From: an uncultured Paracoccaceae bacterium
GTDB taxonomy: Bacteria > Pseudomonadota > Alphaproteobacteria > Rhodobacterales > Rhodobacteraceae
Assembly: GCA_947489445.1 (NCBI GenBank)
Contig: CANLDN010000006.1
Coordinates: 1 to 64,000, forward strand
Reading direction: 5' to 3'
Length of the DNA stretch: 64,000 nt
The translations under genes were made by a program, and so were the position numbers. Positions 56,514 through 64,000 of the stretch are shown piece after piece. The notes under the pieces were generated by a model. The model did no database searches and was not told the DNA's origin. It was given only the letters and a program-made list of their open reading frames with translations. Within the stretch, counting starts at the first letter, position 1; each line of letters begins with the position of its first letter.

Positions 56514-57641
56514 ATGAAAGATAACACAAAACCAAGTATTCTACGCCGCGCCACCATTCTGACTGGAACGGCGATTGTTATCGGGATCTCTGGCGGTGCT
56601 GTCGCAATTGGATCGGAATTTCTGGTCGAACGAGTGGAAAATGCGCCGCAGGCTGCTGTGGCATCCATGACGTCGGTTGCGGTCGATCTTGTCACGTTCG
56701 AGGATCATTACACGACTTCAAGACGGTTTTTGGGCCAGATAGAAGCGACCGCCGATACCGTCTTATCATTCGAGCTTGGTGGTCGTTTGGCTGAACTTAC
56801 GGTTGGCGAGGGCGAAAGTGTTACCCAAGGTGATGTGGTTGCCCGTCTCGACACTGCCCTTCTGGAGGCCGAGCGTGCGCGTCTTGTCGCATCACGTAAT
56901 GCAACCCAGGCACAGTTGGCATTTGCACAATCCCGGCTGGCCCGCGCGCAAAGGTTACAGGGTGAAGGGTTTTCCAGTCAGGAAACGCTGGATCAGGCAC
57001 GTGCAACCCGCGACGAGCTAAACAGTCGCATTGCAGAGGTTGAGGCCGCCTTATCGTCCGTCGCCATCAATATTGAAAAGTCGGTGATCCGTGCCCCATT
57101 CGATGGTCGCGTTGGTGCCCAGAACGTCGATATCACAGAAACGCTTAGCCCCGGTCAGCACGTATTGACCTTGATTGAGATAGGCAATCCAATCGTGCGT
57201 GTCGGCCTGCCACTGAGCATGTCGGAACAAGACATGGCCGATGTGATGATCAATGTTGAGGGCGCGCTTTATCCGGCGCAACTTGACCAGTTGCGCCCAG
57301 ATATTGACCCGACCACACGGACCAGAACCGCGCTGTTCACGCTGCAAGGCGACATTGTGCCGACATTTGGTCAAACGGCAACCTTGCTGATCGAAACTGA
57401 TGTCGCAGCACGTGGCGCGTGGATTTCGCTGGATGCCCTTCAACAAGGGTCGGGTAGCATTTGGACAGCATTGGTTGTCGAAGACCAGATCGTGCGCACC
57501 GCAGCAGTTGAGGTCCTATATCAACAAAGTGATCGGGCTTTCGTTCGGGGCACGTTTGCGGAAGGGGCGCAGTTGATCCGGACCGGGGCGCATCGTGTTG
57601 TGCCCGGCCAGCAGGTGCATGTCTTGCAGGCTGAGGGTTGA
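56514..57641 (+). CDS. RND efflux periplasmic adaptor (MFP), TetR-controlled
   Basis: This 375-residue membrane-fusion protein has an N-terminal anchor (RRATILTGTAIVIGISGGAVAIGSEF) and a lipoyl-like half (TADTVLSFELGGRLAELTVGEGESVTQGDVVARLDTALLEAERARL). A coiled coil covers about residues 120-180, followed by VIRAPFDGRVGAQNVDITETLSPGQHVLTLIEIG. It differs clearly from the adaptor at 22.7 kb. The ATG at 56514 follows GAGAGG directly after the operator palindrome. The pump gene follows 4 bp after its stop. Confidence 0.92.
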   Translation: MKDNTKPSILRRATILTGTAIVIGISGGAVAIGSEFLVERVENAPQAAVASMTSVAVDLVTFEDHYTTSRRFLGQIEATADTVLSFELGGRLAELTVGEGESVTQGDVVARLDTALLEAERARLVASRNATQAQLAFAQSRLARAQRLQGEGFSSQETLDQARATRDELNSRIAEVEAALSSVAINIEKSVIRAPFDGRVGAQNVDITETLSPGQHVLTLIEIGNPIVRVGLPLSMSEQDMADVMINVEGALYPAQLDQLRPDIDPTTRTRTALFTLQGDIVPTFGQTATLLIETDVAARGAWISLDALQQGSGSIWTALVVEDQIVRTAAVEVLYQQSDRAFVRGTFAEGAQLIRTGAHRVVPGQQVHVLQAEG

Positions 57642-57645
57642 TCAG

Positions 57646-60600
57646 ATGAAAACGCTCACCTTCCGTCAGCCACGACTTGTCGCTTTGATTTTGCTGGTTC
57701 TGATTTCTGCTGGTTTGTCTTCATTCTTGTCGCTTGGCCGACAGGAAGATCCCACCATTACCAACCTCTTTGCGGCTGTTACAACGCAATTTCCCGGGGC
57801 TGATCCGGCGCGTGTTGAAACGCTTGTGACGGCCGAAATAGAAGAGGAATTGCAATCCATTGCTGAGGTGGACATCATCACATCTGTCTCTCGCTCTGGG
57901 GTTTCAATCGTTTCCATCGAACTGATCCAGACCTTGGATGATGCCACAATTGAACAGGTCTGGTCCGAAGCCCGCGACGCGGTTGAGGCCGCGCGCCGCA
58001 ACTTTCCGACAGGCGTGCAAGCCCCCGATTTCAACGCGGAAGGGATTTCCGCCTATTCCGCTGTGGTCGCTGTAACCGCAGACCATGATGATGTTCCCAT
58101 CTCAATCGTTGAGGCGCATGCAGATCTTTTGGCGGACCGGTTGCGATCCATTCCGTCGACACGCGCTGTCGACTTGTTTGGGGAACCCGAAAACGAAGTT
58201 CTGGTCACCGTGGACCCCAAAGCCGCCGCCGCACTCGGCCTGAGGGCACAAGACATATCGCGCCTGATCACCGCTGCCGATGGGAAGGTCCAGGCGGGCC
58301 GCGTACAAAGCGAGGCCGTCAATCTGACAATCAGTATCTCCGGCGCGATTGAAACGCTGGAGCGGTTGGGCGACGTCGTGCTACGGCAAAACGAAGACGG
58401 TGCCACGGTTGCGCTAGCGGATATTGCAACCATCACACGCGGAGAGCGTGAACCCGCCAGCCAAATGGCGATCGCAAATGGCAAACGGGCCATATTGGTC
58501 GGCGTGCTCGCGCAGGACGGCGTACAAATTGATCGGTGGATGACGTTCGTACGCGACGAATTGCAGGCCGGCGCTGATCAGGTCCCCGTCGGGCTGACGG
58601 AAACGCTGATGTTCGATCAAAGCACCTACACTGCTGACCGACTGGCAGGGGTTGGTGCAAATATGGCCATTGGTGTCGCACTTGTGGTCTTGGTTCTTTT
58701 TGTGACGCTGGGATTACGCGCTGCTGCAATTGTTGCCGTGGTGTTACCAGTTGTGTCGCTTGCCACATTGGCCAGCATGAATTTTATTGGCCTACCCATT
58801 CATCAGATGTCAGTCACCGGCCTGATTGTGGCATTGGGCTTGTTGGTTGATGCAGCGATTGTGATGGTGGACGAGGTGCGTCAACGGCTTGGCCGCGGCA
58901 TGGATCGCGCGACTGCCGTGGGCGACGCAACGGGCCGGTTGGCGGCACCGTTGCTTGCATCCACGGTGACAACCGCACTGTCGTTCACTCCGATGATCCT
59001 GCTTCCCGGACCTGCGGGGGATTTTGTGGGCTCAATCGCTATCGCCGTCGTACTCATGCTGCTGTGGTCGCTGTTTGTGGCGCTGACTGTCACACCCGCG
59101 CTGGCGGGGTGGTTTTTGAAGGGCGGCACCGCATCGGGTATCCAGTTGCCGCGCATGGGTCGCGCGTTCACAGCTTTGATCAACCTATCGGTCCGCAACC
59201 CGGTCAGGTCCATGTCTTTGGCGCTTGTCCTGCCGGTGCTTGGTTTCGCCTCCTTTCCGACACTGACTGCCCAGTTTTTCCCCGGGGTGGAGCGTGACCA
59301 ATTTTATCTGGAAATCGATATGCCGCCCGGTACGGCGATCTTTGAAACTGCCGCGATTGCACGCGACATTGATGAGCGTCTCGCCAATAGCGATGGAGTT
59401 GATCGTGTGTATTGGTCTATCGGGCAGTCTGGCCCCGCCTTCTACTACAACATCACCGGTGGCCGATCTGCGGAACCGGGATACGCGCAGGCGATGATCA
59501 AGACACAAACCGCCGAAGATGCCGCGCGTATCGTGCCAATCCTTCAGGCCGAGCTGGATAGTGCGTACCCTCAAGCACAGATCATTGTGCGTGATTTGGT
59601 TCAGGGCCCGCCTGTCGCAGCCCCGATTGAGGTGCGTCTTGTTGGTCCGGACCTGGACGTTCTGCGTAGTCTGGGTAATGAAGCGCGCGCCATCATGGCC
59701 GACCTGCCTTTAATTACGCAGGTCCGCGCGGGCGTTGTCAGCGGGACTCCCAAGTTACGCTATGAAATTGATGAGCCTGCCGTGCGGTTGCTTGGGATGA
59801 ACTTGACCGACGTCGCGACACAGCTCGAAGCAGGGCTGGTTGGGGTGACCGGCGGTAGCCTTGTTGAAGGGACCGACCAACTGCCGGTGCGTGTACGTTT
59901 CGGCGATGACATGCGCAGTAGCCTAGAGAACGTGAACGATCTGCCCATCCTGATCCCGAACGCTGCGGCATTATCCGGAACCGGGTTATTGCCGATTGTC
60001 CCGTTTTCGGAACTGGCAAGGACGGTTCTGGAACCGGCAGAAAGCGTTATCACGCGGCGTAATGGTGAACGTGTCAACACGGTGCAGGCATTCATCATGC
60101 CCGGCGTTCTGCCGGAGGAGGCTTTGCAGGACACACTGGCTGCCTTGGATGCGCGTGGGTTTGACGTGCCGCTTGGTTACCGGATCGAGCTTGGAGGCGA
60201 TAGCGATGCGCGTTCTGATACGGTCGGCAATCTACTCGCCTCTGTCGGTTTGATCGTCACGCTAACGATTGCGACGATTGTGTTGACCTTCAACTCATTC
60301 CGTCTAACTGCAATTGCGTTGGTTGTTTGTGTGTTGTCAGCGGGATTGTCGATGCTTTCGCTTGCTGTGCTACAATTCCCGTTCGGGATCAACGCGATCA
60401 TCGGGGTGATCGGCTCTATCGGCGTATCTATCAATGCGGCGATAATCATCCTGACCGGCCTGAAAGCCGACCCAGATGCAACGGCAGGGGACAAAGATGC
60501 CATTGCGCAGGTTGTGACCGGGTCCAGTCGGCACATCATCTCGACAACGATTACGACCTTTGGTGGGTTCTTACCCTTGATCCTTGCTGGCGGTGGGTTT

Positions 60601-60744
60601 TGGCCACCGTTCGCAGTTGCCATTGCAGGCGGCGTGATGCTGTCTGCGGTGGTCTCGTTCTTTTTCACGCCAGCGGCATTTGCGCTGATCTATCGTACAA
60701 AGCGGACGCATCCGGTTTTGGAGCCATCCCAAGCCCTGGCTTAG
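57646..60744 (+). CDS. RND efflux transporter permease, TetR-controlled
   Basis: This 1032-residue pump starts at MKTLTFRQPRLVALILLVLISAGLSS. It has TM1, a porter domain (LGRQEDPTITNLFAAVTTQFPGADPARVETLV), a central TM block with GLIVALGLLVDAAIVMVDEVRQRLG, where the acidic residues lie in the proton path, a second porter domain, and a C-terminal TM block. An upstream extension of 17 codons overlaps the adaptor gene and is rejected. Its stop overlaps the convergent lysR gene by 3-4 bp. A TolC-type channel must come from elsewhere. Substrates are unknown. Confidence 0.93.
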   Translation: MKTLTFRQPRLVALILLVLISAGLSSFLSLGRQEDPTITNLFAAVTTQFPGADPARVETLVTAEIEEELQSIAEVDIITSVSRSGVSIVSIELIQTLDDATIEQVWSEARDAVEAARRNFPTGVQAPDFNAEGISAYSAVVAVTADHDDVPISIVEAHADLLADRLRSIPSTRAVDLFGEPENEVLVTVDPKAAAALGLRAQDISRLITAADGKVQAGRVQSEAVNLTISISGAIETLERLGDVVLRQNEDGATVALADIATITRGEREPASQMAIANGKRAILVGVLAQDGVQIDRWMTFVRDELQAGADQVPVGLTETLMFDQSTYTADRLAGVGANMAIGVALVVLVLFVTLGLRAAAIVAVVLPVVSLATLASMNFIGLPIHQMSVTGLIVALGLLVDAAIVMVDEVRQRLGRGMDRATAVGDATGRLAAPLLASTVTTALSFTPMILLPGPAGDFVGSIAIAVVLMLLWSLFVALTVTPALAGWFLKGGTASGIQLPRMGRAFTALINLSVRNPVRSMSLALVLPVLGFASFPTLTAQFFPGVERDQFYLEIDMPPGTAIFETAAIARDIDERLANSDGVDRVYWSIGQSGPAFYYNITGGRSAEPGYAQAMIKTQTAEDAARIVPILQAELDSAYPQAQIIVRDLVQGPPVAAPIEVRLVGPDLDVLRSLGNEARAIMADLPLITQVRAGVVSGTPKLRYEIDEPAVRLLGMNLTDVATQLEAGLVGVTGGSLVEGTDQLPVRVRFGDDMRSSLENVNDLPILIPNAAALSGTGLLPIVPFSELARTVLEPAESVITRRNGERVNTVQAFIMPGVLPEEALQDTLAALDARGFDVPLGYRIELGGDSDARSDTVGNLLASVGLIVTLTIATIVLTFNSFRLTAIALVVCVLSAGLSMLSLAVLQFPFGINAIIGVIGSIGVSINAAIIILTGLKADPDATAGDKDAIAQVVTGSSRHIISTTITTFGGFLPLILAGGGFWPPFAVAIAGGVMLSAVVSFFFTPAAFALIYRTKRTHPVLEPSQALA

Positions 60745-61688
60745 TGTTTCTTGTCACCGGGATCGGTGTTGGTGTGCCGCCCGGTGCCCCTGTGGTCAAA
60801 GACATGGCGTAACGCGTCGCCAAAGGCATGCGCCGCCATCGTCTTATCCTCGATTTTGCCCGGTTTTTCAGCATTGGGCAGAAAATAACCGAATTCGATT
60901 GCCATATGTGGGTGCCAATCGATTAAGGCAATGTCATCAGACAACTCTGGATCCAAGGCCACCGCATCTGCGAATGTGAAACCGAGCCCGGAATGAACCA
61001 TCCGATAGGCCGCCGTTCCCAGCGATACTTCGTGTGCCGCCTTCAGTTTTACGCCATATGCGGCCATTTCACGGTCCACGATGCGGCGGATCACGGTTGT
61101 TTCATCAAGCGCGATATAGGGAATTCCAGTCACGTCCTTGGGACCTAATTTGCTAAGGGTTGCGAGCGGATGGTCCTTCGCGATGGCCACCTTGAGCGAT
61201 GCTGCACCCAGAATGTGTGGTGCAGGCTGAACCACTGGCATGGGTAGTGCCGACACACCCACATCATAACGGTCATTCATCATGCGCCGCCCCAGATCGC
61301 GCCGCAGGTGGATTTCGAGTTTGACCGGCTGATCGGGCATCTGTTTTGCAAAATGCGCAATTGCAGGCAAAACCAGACCATTGACGATACGTGTTTGCGC
61401 GATGACGCGGAGCGGCTCTGGCGTATCAGACTGTATCTGTTTAACAAAATCAGGCAGCGCTTCGACTTGCGACATGATGCGTAGCGCTTCGGGGTAAAAT
61501 CGCTCAGCGGCTACTGTTGGTATCAGCCGTTTGCGATCTCGGCGAAAAAGCTCAACGGCAAATTCATCCTCAAGCAAATGCAACAGACGACTGGCGGCGG
61601 ACTGGCTAAGGTTCATACGATCAGCGGCCCGTGCCAATGTGCCTTCTTCCATCACAAAAACGAAGACTTTGAGGCTGCGGAGGTTCAT
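60741..61688 (-). CDS. LysR family regulator of the tct operon
   Basis: This 315-residue regulator has the helix-turn-helix LRSLKVFVFVMEEGTLARAADRMNLSQSAASRLLHLLEDEF and a two-lobed effector domain (TPEPLRVIAQTRIVNGLVLPAIAHF onwards). It is divergent from tctC with a 123-bp gap holding a LysR-type dyad, so it probably activates tctCBA in response to the imported carboxylate. Its C terminus (GTGRHTNTDPGDKKH) overlaps the convergent RND gene end. Confidence 0.92.
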   Translation of the reverse strand: MNLRSLKVFVFVMEEGTLARAADRMNLSQSAASRLLHLLEDEFAVELFRRDRKRLIPTVAAERFYPEALRIMSQVEALPDFVKQIQSDTPEPLRVIAQTRIVNGLVLPAIAHFAKQMPDQPVKLEIHLRRDLGRRMMNDRYDVGVSALPMPVVQPAPHILGAASLKVAIAKDHPLATLSKLGPKDVTGIPYIALDETTVIRRIVDREMAAYGVKLKAAHEVSLGTAAYRMVHSGLGFTFADAVALDPELSDDIALIDWHPHMAIEFGYFLPNAEKPGKIEDKTMAAHAFGDALRHVFDHRGTGRHTNTDPGDKKH

Positions 61689-61690
61689 TG

Positions 61691-61705
61691 TTCGAATTTT
61701 CCGAA
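61691..61705. promoter_or_regulatory. TTCG-N7-CGAA dyad, LysR-type site
   Basis: This 15-bp inverted repeat contains a T-N11-A core, the general LysR recognition pattern. It lies just upstream of the lysR start codon, where binding would allow autorepression, and about 107 bp upstream of tctC, suitable for activation. Confidence 0.6.
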
Positions 61706-61811
61706 TTATAGTTCTGATAATTGCGTTTTTTTTACGATAGAATTGATCTTAAGGTCCAGCCACTACTACAAAACAAGTCCGCGAAAAAAGGCGGACGGCT
61801 GGGAGGAACAA

Positions 61812-62774
61812 ATGAAAAGACGTGATTTTATCCAAACCGGGCTGTGCGCTTCGGCCATGTTGGCGGCGGCGCCAGCCGTTGCAGAATGGGCACCACGACG
61901 TCCGATAAACGCCATTCTGCCATATTCAGCAGGCGGTGGCACAGATGCATTGGCACGTGCTGCTGCGGCGTCCGCCGACGGTATCCTGCCAGTCCCGTTG
62001 GTTATCGTGAATAAACCGGGCTCTTCGGGGATCACGGGTGCCACAGAGGCCGCAGCGGCGCGCCCGGACGGCAATACCATCATGGTCACTTCTGCTGGAT
62101 CATTTCTGCTTACTTCGATGTTGCGCGACACTGATGTGAACCCGTTCGACAGCTTCGATATCATCGCCCAAATTGGCAACTTGACACCGGCGGTCATTGT
62201 GCCAGCAAACAGTCCGTTCCAGTCGGTGCAGGACCTTGTCGATGCCGCAAATGCAAACCCCGGCGCGTTGCGGTGGGCACATAATGGGCGTGGTGGATTT
62301 CACCAGGTCGCAGGTCAAAGTTTTCTTAATCGCAACGGCCTTGAGGCACAGGACGTTCCGTTCAAAGGTGGTGGTCCGACACGTGCCGCCGTTATCGGCG
62401 AACAGGTGGATTTTGCATTTGTCGGCATCCAGCAGGCGGCTGGATTCGAAAATGAACTACGCGTGTTGGCTCTTGTAGCGCCTGAACGCGATCCGATCCG
62501 AGGTGACGTGCCCACATTGGCGGAACTTGGGTTTGACTATGTTGCGGTATCTTCGCCAATTGTATTCTTCGCGCCAAAGGGCACCGACCCAGAGATCGTC
62601 GCTGGAATGGAGGCCGCGTTGGCCGAAATCACCCAAACGCAGCAATTCGCTGATCTGATGCGTGAGCGCGGGAACGTTCCGGCATTCTTAAGCGGAGCCG
62701 AAACAACAGATCGCTTGATGCAGATGCAGGTTGATACTCAGCCGGTGATTGACGCTCTGAAATCGCAGGGCTGA
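61812..62774 (+). CDS. tctC: tripartite tricarboxylate transporter binding protein
   Basis: This 320-residue periplasmic receptor belongs to the TctC/Bug family. The leader MKRRDFIQTGLCASAMLAAAPAVA has RRDF and looks Tat-type. The mature chain opens with RRPINAILPYSAGGGTDALARAAAASADG, the first carboxylate-binding loop, followed by VVNKPGSSGITGATEAAAARPDGNTIM. Ligands in this family are usually citrate, other di- or tricarboxylates or aromatic acids; none can be chosen here. ATG 61812 follows GGGAGGAACAA. It starts the operon tctC-tctB-tctA. Confidence 0.94.
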   Translation: MKRRDFIQTGLCASAMLAAAPAVAEWAPRRPINAILPYSAGGGTDALARAAAASADGILPVPLVIVNKPGSSGITGATEAAAARPDGNTIMVTSAGSFLLTSMLRDTDVNPFDSFDIIAQIGNLTPAVIVPANSPFQSVQDLVDAANANPGALRWAHNGRGGFHQVAGQSFLNRNGLEAQDVPFKGGGPTRAAVIGEQVDFAFVGIQQAAGFENELRVLALVAPERDPIRGDVPTLAELGFDYVAVSSPIVFFAPKGTDPEIVAGMEAALAEITQTQQFADLMRERGNVPAFLSGAETTDRLMQMQVDTQPVIDALKSQG

Positions 62775-62778
62775 TCGA

Positions 62779-63249
62779 TTGGCTACTGGGTCCTCTCCTG
62801 CCCCGTTGGCCGTTGGAGTGGCGCTGATCCTGATCGGGATCGGCGCCACTGCGACCAGTGCCAGTATTGCCCTTGACCAATATGGTCGATGGGGTGCGCG
62901 CTTTTTTCCATTGGCGGGGTCTTTGTCGTTGATCGTCCTTGGTCTTGTTGAACTCCGAAGTATGCGCGGCAGCGCGGCATTGAATCGGCGTTATTTGCCA
63001 CTCATTCTGGCACTGTTGTTTTTGTCCGTGGCCTATGTTTGGACCATCTCGGTCTTCGGTTACTTGATCGCCACGGCTATCGCAGCCCCGGCTGCCTTAT
63101 GGCTTTTTGGCATACGCAACCCGGTCGGGCTTGGTGCCGCGGCGGTGTTATGCCCGGCGATTTATCATCTTATCTTCTTCCAGCTCTTGGGCGTCTTTCC
63201 TCCGCTGGGTCGTTGGTTCGATCTTATGGACGTGATTGGGGGATACTGA
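62779..63249 (+). CDS. tctB: tripartite tricarboxylate transporter small membrane subunit
   Basis: This 156-residue protein has four hydrophobic segments (residues 10-30, 42-58, 73-90 and 95-145), as expected for TctB. It uses TTG at 62779, with AGGG about 8 bases upstream; no ATG is available in frame near the beginning. It starts 4 bp after the tctC stop. It stabilises the large TctA channel. Confidence 0.88.
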   Translation: MATGSSPAPLAVGVALILIGIGATATSASIALDQYGRWGARFFPLAGSLSLIVLGLVELRSMRGSAALNRRYLPLILALLFLSVAYVWTISVFGYLIATAIAAPAALWLFGIRNPVGLGAAAVLCPAIYHLIFFQLLGVFPPLGRWFDLMDVIGGY

Positions 63250-63253
63250 GCGC

Positions 63254-64000
63254 ATGGAGATTTTTCCTGCCCTCGCAAGCGTTCTGACAGATCCAATCTT
63301 GTTGGGATGGGTGCTATTGGCTGCCATCGTCGGCATGGTGGTGGGCGCCATCCCAGGTTTGACCGCCTCTGCTGCCATCGCGATGCTGGTGCCGTTGACT
63401 TTCTACATGGAGCCGTTGCCCGCGTTGGCCTTTCTCTATGTGATTGGGAAATCGGGTCGTTATGGCGGGTCTATCGCTGCGATCCTTTTTAACACGCCCG
63501 GCACTGCTGCATCTGCCGCGACGCAAATAGACGGCTATCCGTTGGCCAGGCAAGGCAAGGCCAGCAAGGCGATGAAGGTGGCGACGATCTCATCTGTCAT
63601 CGGCGATTTCACCGGAGAAATCTTATTGATTGTCGGGGTTGCATGGATCGCAATCATCGCTCTGAAATTGGGCCCGCCTGAGCTTTTTGCGGTATATTTC
63701 GCCGCCTTCATCGTCATCGGATCGGTGATCGGAAAATCCGTCACACGGGGGTTGGCCTCGGCCGCATTGGGCGTGCTGGTCGCGATGATCGGTCTGGACC
63801 CTATCAGTTCGACCGAACGGTTCACCTTTGGCAGTTTCGATCTGACCAACGGCATCAGTCTTGTGCCGCTGATGATTGGGATATTCGTTCTGGGCGAGGT
63901 CTTCACTCAGATCGAAGAAAAGCACGTAAAAGTCGAGATGATGCCCGACAGCAAAGATGCGGCACGCAATGGGCTGAGCTTTGCGGAATACCAGCCATGC
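63254..64000 (+). CDS. tctA: tripartite tricarboxylate transporter large permease, cut by window end
   Basis: This is the first 249 codons of a TctA permease, open to the last base of the window. It has the family start DPILLGWVLLAAIVGMVVGAIPGLTASAAIAMLVPLTFYM, followed by GGSIAAILFNTPGTAASAATQIDGYPLARQGKASKAM, which contains the conserved P-G-T loop. Full members have about 500 residues, so roughly half is missing. ATG 63254 is 4 bp after tctB. Confidence 0.95.
   Translation, partial: MEIFPALASVLTDPILLGWVLLAAIVGMVVGAIPGLTASAAIAMLVPLTFYMEPLPALAFLYVIGKSGRYGGSIAAILFNTPGTAASAATQIDGYPLARQGKASKAMKVATISSVIGDFTGEILLIVGVAWIAIIALKLGPPELFAVYFAAFIVIGSVIGKSVTRGLASAALGVLVAMIGLDPISSTERFTFGSFDLTNGISLVPLMIGIFVLGEVFTQIEEKHVKVEMMPDSKDAARNGLSFAEYQPC

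Overview
The window looks like a chromosomal segment from a marine alphaproteobacterium of the Roseobacter group (Rhodobacteraceae). The clues are the gene families: many ABC transporters, an aerobic CO dehydrogenase, a glycerol-type ABC importer, a Hint-domain protein and a TRAP-like Tct transporter. Moderately high GC and dense operons with ATGA-type overlaps agree with this. The species cannot be fixed from the sequence. I see no rRNA, tRNA, CRISPR array, insertion sequence or prophage. All assignments come from reading translated sequence and motifs; no database search was run.

Layout. 1-7 kb: a membrane protein, an SDR/epimerase-like protein, a sugar-acid cluster (class II aldolase/adducin protein divergent from an IlvD/Edd dehydratase and a sugar 1-dehydrogenase), and an isolated Hint-domain protein. 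7.3-14 kb: a VOC protein, then a minus-strand run of PLP decarboxylase, rhodanese, 5-oxoprolinase pxpBCA, a ChrR-like cupin and allE, which suggests nitrogen salvage. 14-22 kb: an OmpA-like protein, an M56/BlaI regulatory pair with a clear operator-like dyad, and a complete glycerol-type ABC importer (glpV-S-T-P-Q-U). 22.7-32 kb: an RND efflux pair, a flavin amine oxidase, divergent katG/oxyR, and a GNAT acetyltransferase.

32.3-45 kb is the most distinctive part. A membrane LytTR regulator (CoxC) precedes coxMSLDEF, a form I CO dehydrogenase operon with the diagnostic AYRCSFR active-site loop. A 9-bp direct repeat with 21-bp spacing lies between coxC and coxM, which is the geometry expected of a LytTR binding site. 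A PA2779/PA2778-type pair (small membrane protein plus C39-like lipoprotein peptidase) follows, then a large cysteine-type formate dehydrogenase. Together they suggest CO and formate as supplementary electron donors.

45-54 kb: an acyl-CoA synthetase leads a livGH-x-MKF operon that includes an 82-residue membrane microprotein and several intercistronic hairpins. After it come fbpB and, convergently, fbpA (iron uptake). 55.8-61 kb: a TetR repressor divergent from a second RND pair, with a 42-bp near-perfect palindrome between them. 60.7-64 kb: a LysR regulator divergent from tctCB and a tctA cut off by the window end.

Two non-coding signals recur. An element of about 83 bp occurs twice (7.7 and 41.9 kb), each copy ending in four tandem 11-bp units of the form NNGCATGGTTT. 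A 21-bp perfect inverted repeat brackets about 160 bp at 1.9-2.07 kb.
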